Translations under genes and position numbers: made by a program
In this document: positions 7,907-17,315 of the stretch, piece by piece
Position numbering within the stretch: the first letter of the stretch is position 1
How the letters are laid out: the number at the start of each line of letters is the position of its first letter
The notes under the pieces: model-generated
What the model was told of the DNA's origin: nothing
The model's database searches: none
The model's input: the letters and a program-made list of their open reading frames with translations, nothing else
Assembly (NCBI GenBank): GCA_964544475.1
Contig: CAZJBS010000003.1
Location: forward strand, 1-64,000
Length of the DNA: 64,000 nucleotides
DNA from: CAZJBS01 sp964544475
GTDB lineage: Bacteria; CLD3; SB21
Direction of reading: 5' to 3'

Positions 7907-8946
7907 TGAAACCCATTGTCGAATGTGTTCCCAATTTTTCCGAGGGCCGGGATGCCTTTGTGATCAAGGCGATTGCCGATGCCATTGAAGCCGTGCCGAA
8001 TGTCCGCCTGCTGAATCTCGAGCCGGATAAGGATTACCACCGGCTCGTCGTGACGTTTGCGGGTGAACCCCAAGCCACGGTGGAAGCCGCCTTGGCCGCC
8101 ACGGCCGCCGCCTGTGAACACATCGACATGCGGCGTCACACCGGCGAACATCCCCGCATGGGCGCCACGGATGTCGTGCCATTTATCCCGATCAGCGGCG
8201 TGACCATGGACGACTGTGTCAAATTGGCGAACGAGTTCGGCCGGCGTGCGGCGGAGACGTTTGGAATTCCCATCTACTTGTATGCGCAGGCCGCCCGCAA
8301 GGCTGAGCGAAAAAAACTGCCGGACATCCGCAAGGGGGAATACGAAGCCTTGAAAGAGAAAATGGGCGATCCCTTCTGGAACCCGGATTTCGGCAAGGCG
8401 GAATTCACGGACCGCGTGGCCCGTTCCGGAGCGACCGCCACCGGCGCCCGGTTTTTCCTGATCGCCTATAACGTGAACCTCGCCACTCCGGACGTCGGTC
8501 TTGCCGATGAAATCGCCTTCCGCGTCCGCGAAAGCGGGCGACCGAAAAAGGACGATTTGGGCCACATTGTCAAAGACGACAGGGGCAAAACCGTGCGAAT
8601 TCCTGGATCATTGCGCGAGACGCAGGCCAAGGGCATTTACATGGAGGCGCATCACATCACCCAGGTTTCCATGAACCTGCTGAACTACCTCATCACGGCG
8701 ATTCATACCGCTTACGAAGAATGCGCCAGGGAGGCCCGGTCTCTGGGAACCAAAGTGACGGGCAGTGAAATTGTCGGGTTGGTGCCGCAGGACAGCATCG
8801 CCATGGCGGGGAAATTCTACGCCGATAAACTCAAGATTTCGGCGCCGACGGACAACGACCTCATTCAACTGGCCGTGGAGCAACTCGGACTGAATCAACT
8901 GGCGCCGTTTGACCCGAAAAAGAAAATCATCGAATTCATGATCTGA
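7906..8946 (+). CDS. ftcD: Glutamate formimidoyltransferase
   Basis: The 346-residue protein starts MKPIVECVPNFSEGRD, the hallmark N-terminus of formimidoyltransferases. It carries RRHTGEHPRMGATDVVPF with H78 and H82, the latter at the position of the catalytic His of the mammalian enzyme, and ends in the typical formiminotransferase C-terminal subdomain. The enzyme transfers the formimino group of N-formimino-L-glutamate to tetrahydrofolate, the last step of one histidine degradation route. The cyclodeaminase domain found in animal FTCD is absent, as in most bacteria, and no hut genes are visible nearby. The ATG at 7906 follows GGAAAGGA and overlaps the PIN stop by one base. Its 3' end overlaps the convergent MFS gene by 11 bases. 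Confidence 0.93.
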   Translation: MKPIVECVPNFSEGRDAFVIKAIADAIEAVPNVRLLNLEPDKDYHRLVVTFAGEPQATVEAALAATAAACEHIDMRRHTGEHPRMGATDVVPFIPISGVTMDDCVKLANEFGRRAAETFGIPIYLYAQAARKAERKKLPDIRKGEYEALKEKMGDPFWNPDFGKAEFTDRVARSGATATGARFFLIAYNVNLATPDVGLADEIAFRVRESGRPKKDDLGHIVKDDRGKTVRIPGSLRETQAKGIYMEAHHITQVSMNLLNYLITAIHTAYEECAREARSLGTKVTGSEIVGLVPQDSIAMAGKFYADKLKISAPTDNDLIQLAVEQLGLNQLAPFDPKKKIIEFMI

Positions 8947-10255
8947 CCTGGTCGAACGACAGGTCTCGTGTTTCGCGCGCCCGGTCCTCGTCGACGAACC
9001 ACAGAAAAGCAGAGCCGGCCACGAAGAAAACCACGAGTGAAACGATCGATAGGCGCGCCGATCCGGTCCAATGGCGTATCAACCCGAATATCAACGGACC
9101 CCAGATCGCCGAAAATTTTGTGAACACGGAATAGAATCCGTAAAACTCTGCCGACGCCTCCGCCGGTATCATCGAACCGTAGTACGACCGGCTCAGGGAC
9201 TGTGACCCACCCAGAACGATACCCACGACGACGCCCAAGGCGACGTACTCCACGGGGCCGCTCAAGAAGTACGCATACATCACAATAGCCGACCAGAGTC
9301 CCAGACACGACAGGATCGTTTTTCGCGTGCCCCAGGATTCCGCCAGCTTGCCGAAGATCAGGGCGCCGGCCATCGCCACAATCTGGATGATCAGAAGTGT
9401 GACCATCAGGATGTCCGTCGACAGCCCCAATTCGTCCTTGCCGTAAATCGTTGCCATCACGATGACGGTTTGAATGCCTTCATTGTACAGCATGAACGCC
9501 ACCAGAAACAGGAGCAAATGTCTCAACTGGCCGACTTTCCTGGCTGTGTGCCAGGTACGTCTCACGCCGGCTGTGAGAGCGTCCATGATCGGGGGCGTCA
9601 AGGCGGTGGATGGCTGCTCCTTTAGCCAGATCCAGGTGAATATGGAAAAACCGCCCCACCACAATCCTGAAAACGCGAGAACGAGACGTACGGATTCTTC
9701 CTTGCTCAGCCCGATCAGATCATGAAACGTCATGATGGCAAGTGAAAGGAGAAATTGAATGTCGCTGCCGATGTATCCGTAGGCGTATCCTTTGCCGGAG
9801 ATCCAGTCCATCTTTTCCTTCGGAGCGATATGGGGGAGGAACGCATCGTAAAAAATATTGCCGCCAACGAACCCGATCTGAGAAACAACAATTAGAACCA
9901 TCGTCATCCAGACGTCCCCCGCTGAGCAATAGAATAACAGGATGGACGACAGGGTCCCACCGTAACAGAAGACCATCATGAATTTCTTTTTCGACGACGA
10001 AACGTCGGCGATGGCGCCCAGGACGGGCGCACATATGAAAACGACCAACGCGGAGAGGCTGATGGCAAATCCCCATAATGCCGTGGCACTGTACCAGGCG
10101 TCGCCGATCTTGAACCCTTCGGGAGGAACCACCACGCCGGAAAAGTAAACCGGCAACACGGCCGTGATGACCGTAAGAATGTACGCGGAGTTGGCCCAGT
10201 CATACATGCACCAGCCGAAGATGGCGCGTTTGTCGTAAGTCGCGGGATCGGTCAT
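8936..10255 (-). CDS. MFS transporter, UMF1 family
   Basis: The protein of about 439 residues has about twelve hydrophobic segments. It opens with a UMF1/Atg22-like signature (KRAIFGWCMYDWANSAY), followed by the A-motif-like GAIADVSSSKKK and NIFYDAFLPHI segments typical of that family. UMF1 members are inner-membrane major facilitators of unknown or nutrient-efflux function; the substrate is not predictable. I chose the ATG whose codon ends at 10255, because a good promoter-like element lies at 10287-10315, inside the longer frame that could start at 10324. Family members also begin close to the GW.YDWANS motif. The gene converges on ftcD with an 11-bp overlap and is divergent from tolC. Confidence 0.88.
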   Translation of the reverse strand: MTDPATYDKRAIFGWCMYDWANSAYILTVITAVLPVYFSGVVVPPEGFKIGDAWYSATALWGFAISLSALVVFICAPVLGAIADVSSSKKKFMMVFCYGGTLSSILLFYCSAGDVWMTMVLIVVSQIGFVGGNIFYDAFLPHIAPKEKMDWISGKGYAYGYIGSDIQFLLSLAIMTFHDLIGLSKEESVRLVLAFSGLWWGGFSIFTWIWLKEQPSTALTPPIMDALTAGVRRTWHTARKVGQLRHLLLFLVAFMLYNEGIQTVIVMATIYGKDELGLSTDILMVTLLIIQIVAMAGALIFGKLAESWGTRKTILSCLGLWSAIVMYAYFLSGPVEYVALGVVVGIVLGGSQSLSRSYYGSMIPAEASAEFYGFYSVFTKFSAIWGPLIFGLIRHWTGSARLSIVSLVVFFVAGSAFLWFVDEDRARETRDLSFDQVRS

Positions 10256-10286
10256 CGGAACAAATCGTTGGTGATTATCTGGGATA

Positions 10287-10315
10287 ACAATACTATCTTT
10301 GAAGGAAATGGGCAA
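10287..10315 (-). promoter_or_regulatory. Promoter-like element for the UMF1 transporter
   Basis: On the minus strand: TTGCCC (10315-10310), 17-bp spacer, TATTGT (10292-10287), about 32 bp upstream of the chosen start. It supports the shorter protein start. I see no equally good plus-strand element for the tolC gene in the rest of this divergent region (10316-10454). Confidence 0.5.
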
Positions 10316-10454
10316 GACGAACATCTTCGTGTAACTTTTTCTGCGGCGACCGGTCTAATTGGCGTCCGGCGATGGAAAATGCGCCGGGAAAAATGGCATG
10401 AAACAAATTTCGCGAAAATACGAATATAGGAAACGTCTTTAGGAGATAATGATC

Positions 10455-11771
10455 ATGAGGAGCATGAAAGAAATGTCGATCCGAGTTATTCTGTTGGTTG
10501 CGATATCGTTTGGCTTGGGCGCCGAGGCCCAGGAAAAACGCGTGTTGGATGTCCAGGAGGCCATCGCCATTGCCATGAAAAACAACGTGGAAGTCATTTC
10601 ATCCCAGAATGATTTCAACAAAGCCTCCGCGGACATCCTGCCAAAAGTGTGGGGCAACAACCTGCCCACCGTCAATGCCCAGGGCGGCTACACGCGGACT
10701 CTGATGAGCCCGGGGACAGCCGGTTTTTCAGGAGGGTCCCAGAGCAACAACAGCTACAATTATGGCCTCAGCGCCAACTATGTACTGTTCGACGGATTCA
10801 AGAAGTTTTCTGAAATGTCCCAGGCTCGCCTGGTTGAAAGTTCCGCCCGGTTTGATCTCGAGAACACGCGGCAGGATGTGGCCTTGCAGGTCTTTCAAGC
10901 CTATGTCGAAGTGCTCAAGAGCAAACAGTTGTTGCGGGTTGGCGAAGAGAATGTCAAACGCAGTGAAGAACAACTCAAGCGGCTTGAAGAGCGCAACCGG
11001 CTGGGCGCCCAGATTCTGAGCGACGTGTACAAACAGAAAGTGCAGGTCGGTACCGACAAGCTGGCGCTTAACCGGGCCAAAAACAACCTTAATACGTCCA
11101 AGGCGGCCCTGAACAGCCTGATTGGATTGGACGTCAATACGGAAATCGAATTGAAAGAACTGGAATCCGGGGTCTCGTATACCGGCACCGATTACAATTT
11201 TGACGCCGCCATTCAGGAAGCGTTGGCCGGCCGGCGGGACTATCAAGCGGCTCAGAAGCGACTTGAGAGCGCCCGGCGCACGCTGAGCGTCGCCAAAAGC
11301 GGTTACTATCCGACGGTGAGCGCGTCCGCCGAGTATAGCTGGAACGGCAACCAGTTAAGTCACTTCTCGAAACAGGACGGTATGAACGCCGGAATCACGG
11401 TTTCCGTGCCGCTCTTCAACGGTTTTCAGACGAGCGCGGGAGTCATCCAGGCCGACCAGAGCGTGCAAACGGCCAAGAGCAATCTTGATGGTATTCGCAG
11501 AAAGGTGGCTCTGGACGTGAAAGTGTCCATTCTGAATCTTCAAACGGCGGACGAAAACGTCAAGTTGTCGGAAGAAAATCTGAAGTCGGCCAAAGAAGAT
11601 CTTCGGTTGGCGACCGAACGTTACAATGTGGGCGCGGGTACGATCCTGGATCAGATTACGGCCACGACGAATTATTCGAACGCCGAGGCGGGCCTTATCC
11701 AGGCGACGTACGACTACCTGTTCGCCCGGCAGCAATATCTTCTGGCGATCGGCCGGGTCGAGGTACCATGA
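10455..11771 (+). CDS. TolC-family outer membrane efflux protein
   Basis: The protein of about 438 residues has a signal peptide (MRSMKEMSIRVILLVAISFG..., cleavage near AEAQ). Two homologous halves follow, each rich in long coiled-coil helices with heptad Ala/Leu/Lys patterns, as in the TolC trimer whose outer-membrane barrel joins a periplasmic tunnel. The conserved opening LDVQEAIAIAMKNN is the usual OEP family start. It is the first gene of a five-gene operon with a MacA-like adaptor, an ABC ATPase and two permeases, so it should be the exit duct of that pump. An AGGAG at 10441-10445 is ideally spaced for the ATG at 10455, less so for the in-frame ATG at 10449. Confidence 0.92.
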   Translation: MRSMKEMSIRVILLVAISFGLGAEAQEKRVLDVQEAIAIAMKNNVEVISSQNDFNKASADILPKVWGNNLPTVNAQGGYTRTLMSPGTAGFSGGSQSNNSYNYGLSANYVLFDGFKKFSEMSQARLVESSARFDLENTRQDVALQVFQAYVEVLKSKQLLRVGEENVKRSEEQLKRLEERNRLGAQILSDVYKQKVQVGTDKLALNRAKNNLNTSKAALNSLIGLDVNTEIELKELESGVSYTGTDYNFDAAIQEALAGRRDYQAAQKRLESARRTLSVAKSGYYPTVSASAEYSWNGNQLSHFSKQDGMNAGITVSVPLFNGFQTSAGVIQADQSVQTAKSNLDGIRRKVALDVKVSILNLQTADENVKLSEENLKSAKEDLRLATERYNVGAGTILDQITATTNYSNAEAGLIQATYDYLFARQQYLLAIGRVEVP

Positions 11772-11810
11772 CCATTCATTACCATTATCTCTAAGAGCGG
11801 GAGATTACGC

Positions 11811-13100
11811 ATGTCAAAGAAGAAAAAAATCTTGATCGGAGCCGGGCTGACGCTCGTGCTGACCGTCGTTATCGTGCTGAGCCTCGGCGGCAAGAAAGAA
11901 GATGCCGTCGAAGTCCAGACGGAGAAAGTCAAACGGGGCGATGTGATAAAGACCGTGACGGCCTCGGGCAAAATCCAGCCGGTGACGGACGTCAAGATCA
12001 GTTCCAACGTCAGTGCGAAAATCATGAAGCTCACCGTCAAGGAAGGCGACCAGGTCAAACGCGGACAGTTGTTGGTGTCCCTCGATCGGACGTTGTACGA
12101 GGCCGCCATGAACCAGTCCAAAGCCGAACTGGCCCGCGCCAAAGCCCAACTGCTCAACGCCCAGGCCACGCTGCAAAAAGCGAACCTGGACTTCGTGCGC
12201 GTGAAGGGGCTTTTTGACAAGCAACTTTCCTCGCAGGCCGATTTCGAACTGGCCCAGACCGAATTGTCGACGGCCAGGGCCTCCGTGGCCTCCGCTGAAA
12301 GCCAGGTGAATTCCGCCGAGGCCGGGTTGGACCAATCCATGGACAATCTGAGCAAAACGGAGATCTATTCGCCCATCGACGGCACGGTCAGCAAACTCAA
12401 CAAAGAAGTTGGCGAAATCGCCCTGGGCTCGCAATTCTCCCAGGATATCATCATGGTGGTGGCCAATCTTTCTCAAATGGAAGCCCGGGTCAATGTGGAT
12501 GAAAACGATGTCATATCGGTCAGCCTCAATGATTCATCGGTTATCGAAGTGGACGCGCTGATGGATAAAAAGGTCAAGGGTTTTGTGACCGAAATTGCCA
12601 ACAGCGCCAACGTGACCGGCGCGGGAACGCAGGAAGAAAAGACGGAATTCGAAGTGAAAATTGCCATTGCCGAAGCCCTGCCGACCCTCCGACCCGGCAT
12701 GTCCACCACGTCCGAGATTACGACCGACATCCGCACTCATACGCTCAGCGTGCCGATTCAATGCGTGACGGTCCGTGAACCCGACCGCCTGAAACGGAAG
12801 GAAGGCGTGGAGAAGGATGCGGCGATTGCGAACGACACGGCCAATGAATTCGTGCCTAACAAAGACGGTGTTGTCGAAGTGGTCTTTGTAGTTGAAAACG
12901 GCGTGGCCGTGGCGAAAGCCGTCAAGACCGGCATCCAGAGCGAATCGCACATCGAAATTTTGGAAGGTCTGAAGGAAGGCGACGAAGTGGTCATCGGCAA
13001 TTACCGGGCGATCAGCAAGGTTCTGGAGAACGGGTCCAAGGTGAAAGTGGACAACGAAAAGAAGCTCGTCAAGCGTGGTGACCAGCCCGAAGAGAACTAA
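11811..13100 (+). CDS. Periplasmic adaptor subunit (MacA/HlyD family)
   Basis: The 429-residue protein has an N-terminal membrane anchor (residues about 6-25), then a barrel-sandwich (lipoyl-like) half with SGKIQPV and [14 protein letters not shown] coiled-coil hairpin rich in Ala/Lys (about 95-170) follows, then the second lipoyl half ([11 protein letters not shown]), a beta-barrel domain and a membrane-proximal domain. This is the layout of adaptors that bridge an inner-membrane MacB-type transporter to TolC. A GGGAGA precedes the ATG. It stands between the TolC-like gene and the ABC genes at short spacing. An acidic/Lys-rich insert around residues 320-345 ([14 protein letters not shown]) is longer than in E. 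coli MacA and may be a lineage feature. Confidence 0.93.
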   Translation: MSKKKKILIGAGLTLVLTVVIVLSLGGKKEDAVEVQTEKVKRGDVIKTVTASGKIQPVTDVKISSNVSAKIMKLTVKEGDQVKRGQLLVSLDRTLYEAAMNQSKAELARAKAQLLNAQATLQKANLDFVRVKGLFDKQLSSQADFELAQTELSTARASVASAESQVNSAEAGLDQSMDNLSKTEIYSPIDGTVSKLNKEVGEIALGSQFSQDIIMVVANLSQMEARVNVDENDVISVSLNDSSVIEVDALMDKKVKGFVTEIANSANVTGAGTQEEKTEFEVKIAIAEALPTLRPGMSTTSEITTDIRTHTLSVPIQCVTVREPDRLKRKEGVEKDAAIANDTANEFVPNKDGVVEVVFVVENGVAVAKAVKTGIQSESHIEILEGLKEGDEVVIGNYRAISKVLENGSKVKVDNEKKLVKRGDQPEEN

Positions 13101-13110
13101 CGGAGAACCC

Positions 13111-13836
13111 ATGATCATCGATATCCAAAATATCACCAAGATGTACCAGATCGGAACCGAACAGGTGCACGCGTTGCGGGGCGTCTCACTGTCGATTGAC
13201 AAGAATGAATACATCGCCCTGATGGGTCCCTCCGGTTCCGGCAAATCCACGATGATGAATGTCGTGGGATGCCTGGACACGCCGACTTCGGGCGAGTATT
13301 ACTTCGAAGGCCAGGACGTGGCCAAGCTGGTCGACGATGAATTGGCGGAAATTCGCAACAAGAAAATCGGCTTTGTCTTCCAGAATTTCAACCTGATTCC
13401 CCGTTCGGATGTTTTTCACAATGTGGAATTGCCGATGATTTACGCCGGTTATTCGTCCTCGGAACGCAAGAAAAAAACGCTGGAGGCCATCGAGAAAGTC
13501 GGCCTCGGCGAGCGCATCAAGCACCGGCCCAACGAACTGTCCGGTGGTCAGAGGCAGCGTGTGGCCATTGCCAGGGCCCTCGTCAACAACCCGTCGATCA
13601 TCCTTGCCGACGAACCAACCGGCAATCTGGACTCGAAAACCGGTGAAGAGATCATGCTGGTGTTCGAGGATCTGTTCAAGCAGGGCAACACGATCATCCT
13701 GGTCACGCACGAGGAAGATATCGCCTCCCATGCCCGGCGCGTGGTCCGGTTGAAGGACGGACTCGTCGAAGTGGATGAAAAAATTGCGGGACGCAAAGTG
13801 TTCAAGAAAGTCCTGGTTGATCCGTCGGAAGCCTAA
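13111..13836 (+). CDS. ABC transporter ATP-binding protein, MacB/LolD type
   Basis: The 241-residue ATPase has Walker [10 protein letters not shown] (residues 39-47), Q-loop [11 protein letters not shown], signature LSGGQRQR (about 143), Walker [14 protein letters not shown] and switch His in LVTHE. It belongs to the MacB/LolD/FtsE group, which drives periplasmic mechanotransmission rather than direct transport. Here the ATPase is a separate polypeptide, unlike E. coli MacB where it is fused to the permease. The ATG at 13111 follows CGGAGA by 4 bases; the longer frame from 13075 would overlap the adaptor gene. It is followed by two permease genes, at 12 and 1273 bp. Confidence 0.94.
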   Translation: MIIDIQNITKMYQIGTEQVHALRGVSLSIDKNEYIALMGPSGSGKSTMMNVVGCLDTPTSGEYYFEGQDVAKLVDDELAEIRNKKIGFVFQNFNLIPRSDVFHNVELPMIYAGYSSSERKKKTLEAIEKVGLGERIKHRPNELSGGQRQRVAIARALVNNPSIILADEPTGNLDSKTGEEIMLVFEDLFKQGNTIILVTHEEDIASHARRVVRLKDGLVEVDEKIAGRKVFKKVLVDPSEA

Positions 13837-13848
13837 CCCCGAAGACCC

Positions 13849-15087
13849 ATGCGACGACTCCTCTACGAATCCAGTGAAGCCCTCAAGATAGCCTTTCATG
13901 CCATCCGCGGCAACAAAGCGCGGGGCATACTGACCACGCTGGGCATCGTCATCGGCATCACGGCCGTTTCGACAACCATGACGGTCATGGTCGGCATGCG
14001 CAATTCCTTCCAATCCCAGTTGTCCGCACTTGGAACGGATGTGCTGTACGTTTCCCGTATGCCGTGGTTCCAGATGGACGATTGGTGGAAGTACCGCAAT
14101 CGCAAGCAAATCACCATGGAAGAATCCGACAAGCTGCAAAAGTATCTTGGTGACAAGGTTGTGGCGGTGAGTCCGACCGTTGGAACGACCCGCAACATCA
14201 AGTTTGGTTCGGAGACTTTCGAAGATGTTTTTATTCGCGGGACGACCGATCGCGAATTGTACACGTCGTCGGCCTTGCCTGAATTTGGGCGGTTCATCAG
14301 CAGTTCGGACGTCACCTCCGGCCGCTTCGTTTGCGCCATTGGTTATGAAGTCAAGGAACGGCTGTTTAAGAATGTCGATCCGCTGGGACGGAAGTTGCGG
14401 GTGGGTGGATACAATTTCAGGGTGGTTGGTGTCATCGAAAAGCAGGGTCAGTTTCTTGGCGGCCTGGGCGGTCCTAACCTTGATATCCAGGTTTCCATCC
14501 CGATCACGACGTTCATGCGATGTTTCGGCAAGCAGCGTGGTCTGCAACTGGCCGTCAAATGCGTGAAAACAGAGGCCATGGATGATACGCAGGAAGAGAT
14601 CATCGGCGCCATGCGCAAAATCCGCAAGATTCCGCCTTCCCAGCCGGACAATTTCTCCATCAATCGCCAGGAAACATTCACGAGGATATACGACAACGTC
14701 ATGGGTGTCGTCGGTATTGTGGGGCTTCTGATTACCAGCATCTCTCTTTTTGTGGGCGGTATCGGCGTGATGAATATCATGTTTGTCTCGGTCACGGAGC
14801 GCACGCGCGAAATCGGCATCCGGAAGGCCATCGGCGCGACCCGACGAACGATCCTCGTGCAGTTTCTCTTTGAGGCGTCGATGATATGCCTGATCGGATG
14901 TGCCATCGCCCTGGTGCTGTCGTTCGGGTTGGCGTTTGTGATTGACATGTTCCTGGCGGCGACGCTGTCGTGGAGTGTTGTGGTGATCGCCATTGTGATT
15001 GCCGTGCTGGTCGGCGTATTGTCAGGTTTTTTGCCGGCCCTGAAAGCGGCCCGTCTCGATCCGATCGATGCGCTGAGATACGAATAA
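13849..15087 (+). CDS. ABC transporter permease, MacB/FtsX type (first paralogue)
   Basis: The 412-residue protein has one N-terminal membrane helix (residues about 23-45, ILTTLGIVIGITAVSTTM), a large periplasmic MacB_PCD domain (about 46-280) and three C-terminal helices with the family motif GGIGVMNIMFVSVTERTREIGIRKAIGA (split here only by reading position). That cytoplasmic loop couples to the ATPase. The permease is expected to pair with the following paralogue as a heterodimer or to alternate with it; both carry the full motif set. It probably moves substrate from the periplasm into the TolC duct. It starts 12 bp after the ATPase stop, with a weak GAAGA site. Confidence 0.92.
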   Translation: MRRLLYESSEALKIAFHAIRGNKARGILTTLGIVIGITAVSTTMTVMVGMRNSFQSQLSALGTDVLYVSRMPWFQMDDWWKYRNRKQITMEESDKLQKYLGDKVVAVSPTVGTTRNIKFGSETFEDVFIRGTTDRELYTSSALPEFGRFISSSDVTSGRFVCAIGYEVKERLFKNVDPLGRKLRVGGYNFRVVGVIEKQGQFLGGLGGPNLDIQVSIPITTFMRCFGKQRGLQLAVKCVKTEAMDDTQEEIIGAMRKIRKIPPSQPDNFSINRQETFTRIYDNVMGVVGIVGLLITSISLFVGGIGVMNIMFVSVTERTREIGIRKAIGATRRTILVQFLFEASMICLIGCAIALVLSFGLAFVIDMFLAATLSWSVVVIAIVIAVLVGVLSGFLPALKAARLDPIDALRYE

Positions 15088-15109
15088 CACGTCACGCTGA
15101 AAGAGTTCT

Positions 15110-16360
15110 ATGCGAATCGATTTTGCAGAAAATATCAAGATGGCGGTTTCCTCCGTTGTCAACCACAAACTGAGATCCTTCCTGACGCTGATCGGGGTGA
15201 TTGCCGGCGTGGCTTCCATTATTGCCGTCATGACGGGCATCCAGATCGTTCGAACGAAACTGGAAACGGACATGAGCCAACTGGGGACTAATACGTTCCA
15301 GGTTCAGAAGTGGCCGGCCATCGGCGGTCCCGGCCAGAATTGGCGGAAGATCATGCGCCGTCCAGCGCTCACGATCGAGCAAGCCAATATTATCCGTGAA
15401 AAAGTGAAGGATGCCGAGTTGGTAGGCGCCGAGCTTTGGGAATTTGCCCAGGTCATTGTTCATGAAGGAGAACGGACCAATCCCAATGTGACGCTGGCCG
15501 GCGGTACGCCGGAATTCCAGATCAACAACAACCAACTGGTCACGTATGGGCGTTTCATCAACGATGAAGACGTCAAGGTCGGCCGGCACGTGATCGTGCT
15601 CGGCGCCAAGGTGGTCAACAAAATTTTCCCATTCAAAGATCCTCTGGACCAGGTGGTCCGTATTGGTGCGCAGAAGTACACGGTCGTCGGGGTATTCGAG
15701 GAACTTGGTGACACATCGTTTGGTTCCGGCGATAATGTCGCCTGCATTCCGATTTCTGCGTTTGTCAGCCAATTTGGTTTGAAAGACAACCAGGGATTCA
15801 ATCGCTCCGTCAATATTACGGTGAAGGTGAAAGGCGGGGCAGCGATGGAGGATGTACAGGAAGAGGTCCGTGGTGTTTTGAGAACCGCACGCCACCTGAA
15901 GCCCCTGGATGAAGATGACTTTGATTTCTTTTCGAACGACAGCATGGTCCGGGCGTTTGGCGATATGACGAAAGTGATCCGGCTGGTCGCCGTTGCCATG
16001 GGTGCCATAGCCCTTATTGTGGCGGGCATCGGTATTATGAATATCATGCTGGTGTCCGTGACCGAGCGGACGAAAGAAATCGGCATACGGAAGGCCGTTG
16101 GCGCCAAACGACGGGATATTCTGTCGCAATTTCTGGTCGAGGCGATTGTACTTTGCGAGATCGGCGGCCTTATTGGCATAAGTGTCGGCATTGGACTGGG
16201 CAATATCGTCAGCGTCTTCATGAGCGTTCCCTTTACCGTGCCGGTCGACTGGGCCGTCATTGGATTGGTATTCTGCAGTTTGATTGGCATCATTTTTGGC
16301 CTGTGGCCGGCATCAAAAGCCTCCCGGCTCGACCCCATCGAGTCCCTGCGCTGGGAGTAA
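15110..16360 (+). CDS. ABC transporter permease, MacB/FtsX type (second paralogue)
   Basis: This 416-residue protein shares the architecture of its upstream neighbour: one N-terminal helix (SFLTLIGVIAGVASIIAVMT), a periplasmic core of about 235 residues and three C-terminal helices with AGIGIMNIMLVSVTERTKE. The two permeases are clearly related, but their periplasmic domains differ widely in sequence, so each may bind its own partner or substrate surface. It is the last gene of the operon, and a strong terminator lies 22 bp beyond the stop. A heterodimeric MacB-like pump is the simplest reading. Confidence 0.92.
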   Translation: MRIDFAENIKMAVSSVVNHKLRSFLTLIGVIAGVASIIAVMTGIQIVRTKLETDMSQLGTNTFQVQKWPAIGGPGQNWRKIMRRPALTIEQANIIREKVKDAELVGAELWEFAQVIVHEGERTNPNVTLAGGTPEFQINNNQLVTYGRFINDEDVKVGRHVIVLGAKVVNKIFPFKDPLDQVVRIGAQKYTVVGVFEELGDTSFGSGDNVACIPISAFVSQFGLKDNQGFNRSVNITVKVKGGAAMEDVQEEVRGVLRTARHLKPLDEDDFDFFSNDSMVRAFGDMTKVIRLVAVAMGAIALIVAGIGIMNIMLVSVTERTKEIGIRKAVGAKRRDILSQFLVEAIVLCEIGGLIGISVGIGLGNIVSVFMSVPFTVPVDWAVIGLVFCSLIGIIFGLWPASKASRLDPIESLRWE

Positions 16361-16381
16361 ACTCTCCTCCTTCTGCATTGA

Positions 16382-16415
16382 CAAAAGCCGCCGATTTCTC
16401 AGGCGGCTTTTGTCG
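16382..16415 (+). terminator. Rho-independent terminator of the efflux operon
   Basis: A perfect 11-bp stem CAAAAGCCGCC / GGCGGCTTTTG (16382-16392, 16402-16412) with a 9-base loop; the T-run lies within the 3' arm. It closes the five-gene operon 10455-16360. Confidence 0.85.
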
Positions 16416-16688
16416 CTTTGTGGGATATCATTGGATACCCCCGAGCCTTTGAATCTTTGAGTCAGTTCGTAATAAAATACGTGCTTGTCCAATAACTCTA
16501 GATTCACACACTTACTCTTGCTAACGCCCCCCGTTTTGTATACATTTTTTTTATAATCAATGGCTTCAATAGAGACCGGTCAGCGGTTTGTGGCGTTTTG
16601 CGGGGTATCGGCGACATGCCTCGAAAACACTCCGGATGTGAGCCATCCGATTTGCCCAACGTAAGACATCAGGAGCGAACGCGGTTAC
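16416..16688 (+). other. Intergenic region with long 5' leader of the giant-protein unit
   Basis: Apart from the promoter at 16518-16546, I see no gene here. The leader from about 16553 to the GTG at 16689 is near 135 nt. It contains a small inverted repeat (GGATGTGAGCCATCC, 16633-16647) but no riboswitch family I recognise. Confidence 0.5.
16518..16546 (+). promoter_or_regulatory. Promoter of the 207-aa / giant-protein unit
   Basis: TTGCTA (16518-16523), 17-bp spacer, TACATT (16541-16546), followed by an A/T-rich tract. The -10 side (CCCGTTTTGTATACATT) is almost the same as at 37171-37187 ahead of pcrA (CCCGTTTTATACATT), which suggests a common sigma factor. Confidence 0.65.
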
Positions 16689-17312
16689 GTGAAAACCTTC
16701 TCATTCGAACCCATGCGTCAAAAGCAAGCCAGTCAAGGACTTGCAGCCACCTTGCTACTTATTCAAGGGTGGATTGCATCACGCGGCAGGCTTGTGATCG
16801 CTGTTGGGATAGGCTTCCATGGGTGGCTTCTGTCGTCGCCGGTTGGAGTGTACGCGCAGGGAACTGCCGTCCAGAGCGGGTTTGCGGCCGAGACATCCGT
16901 TTCAAGCTCCGTGTTTGAGGCGGGTCAGACGCAGCAACTAACCTACACGTTCAGGGTCACTTCCGGCCAGCCGTCTTTTTGGCGTATCATGTTATCGGGG
17001 GCATTTGGCGACATGGTGGTGCGATCGATCGAGTCGGGTGGTCAGTCGCTGTGGATTATCCGTCAATCCGGCCCTCCCTCAAGGCCGCACGTGGCCAGTT
17101 GGACTGCGACCGATCGTCTGTTGGAATTTCAAACATACCCGGGGGACGTCAAGGCCAACGATGAGTTGAAAATAACTTTCCTGATATCTTTTCCGGATTC
17201 GGTCCAATCGGCAACCATGGATGGATGGATCGGCGAGTCAGGAAAAGCCGCGTCCGTCGTTCCATGTGTTTCAACCAAAACCACGCTTTACAAGGCAAAT
17301 CCTCAAAACTGA
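16689..17312 (+). CDS. Exported protein of unknown function coupled to the giant surface protein
   Basis: The 207-residue protein has an unusually long N-terminal region ending in a hydrophobic segment (about residues 35-57, LVIAVGIGFHGWLLSSPVGV) and a plausible signal-peptidase site at VYAQ. The remainder is one beta-rich domain with alternating hydrophobic strands (QLTYTFRV, SLWIIRQSG, DELKITFLISFPDSV), suggesting an Ig-like or jelly-roll fold. I do not recognise the family. Its stop is three bases before the ATG of the 6592-codon gene, so the two are translationally linked, and the small protein may help fold, tether or secrete the large one. The GTG start is preceded by AGGAG at rather long spacing (13 nt); an ATG at 16713 is the alternative. 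Confidence 0.7.
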   Translation: MKTFSFEPMRQKQASQGLAATLLLIQGWIASRGRLVIAVGIGFHGWLLSSPVGVYAQGTAVQSGFAAETSVSSSVFEAGQTQQLTYTFRVTSGQPSFWRIMLSGAFGDMVVRSIESGGQSLWIIRQSGPPSRPHVASWTATDRLLEFQTYPGDVKANDELKITFLISFPDSVQSATMDGWIGESGKAASVVPCVSTKTTLYKANPQN

Positions 17313-17315
17313 CCC

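Noticed and set aside
10316..10454. Promoter for the tolC operon
   Set aside because: A/T-rich stretches exist, but none gives a convincing TTG / TAnnTT pair at 16-18 bp, so no element is annotated.
13186..14547. 453-codon minus-strand frame across the ABC ATPase and first permease
   Set aside because: The plus strand carries all Walker and permease motifs; the antisense product is His/Arg/Asp-rich without domain features.
16553..16688. Regulatory RNA in the leader of the 207-residue protein gene
   Set aside because: A small inverted repeat is present, but nothing matches a riboswitch or leader family I know.
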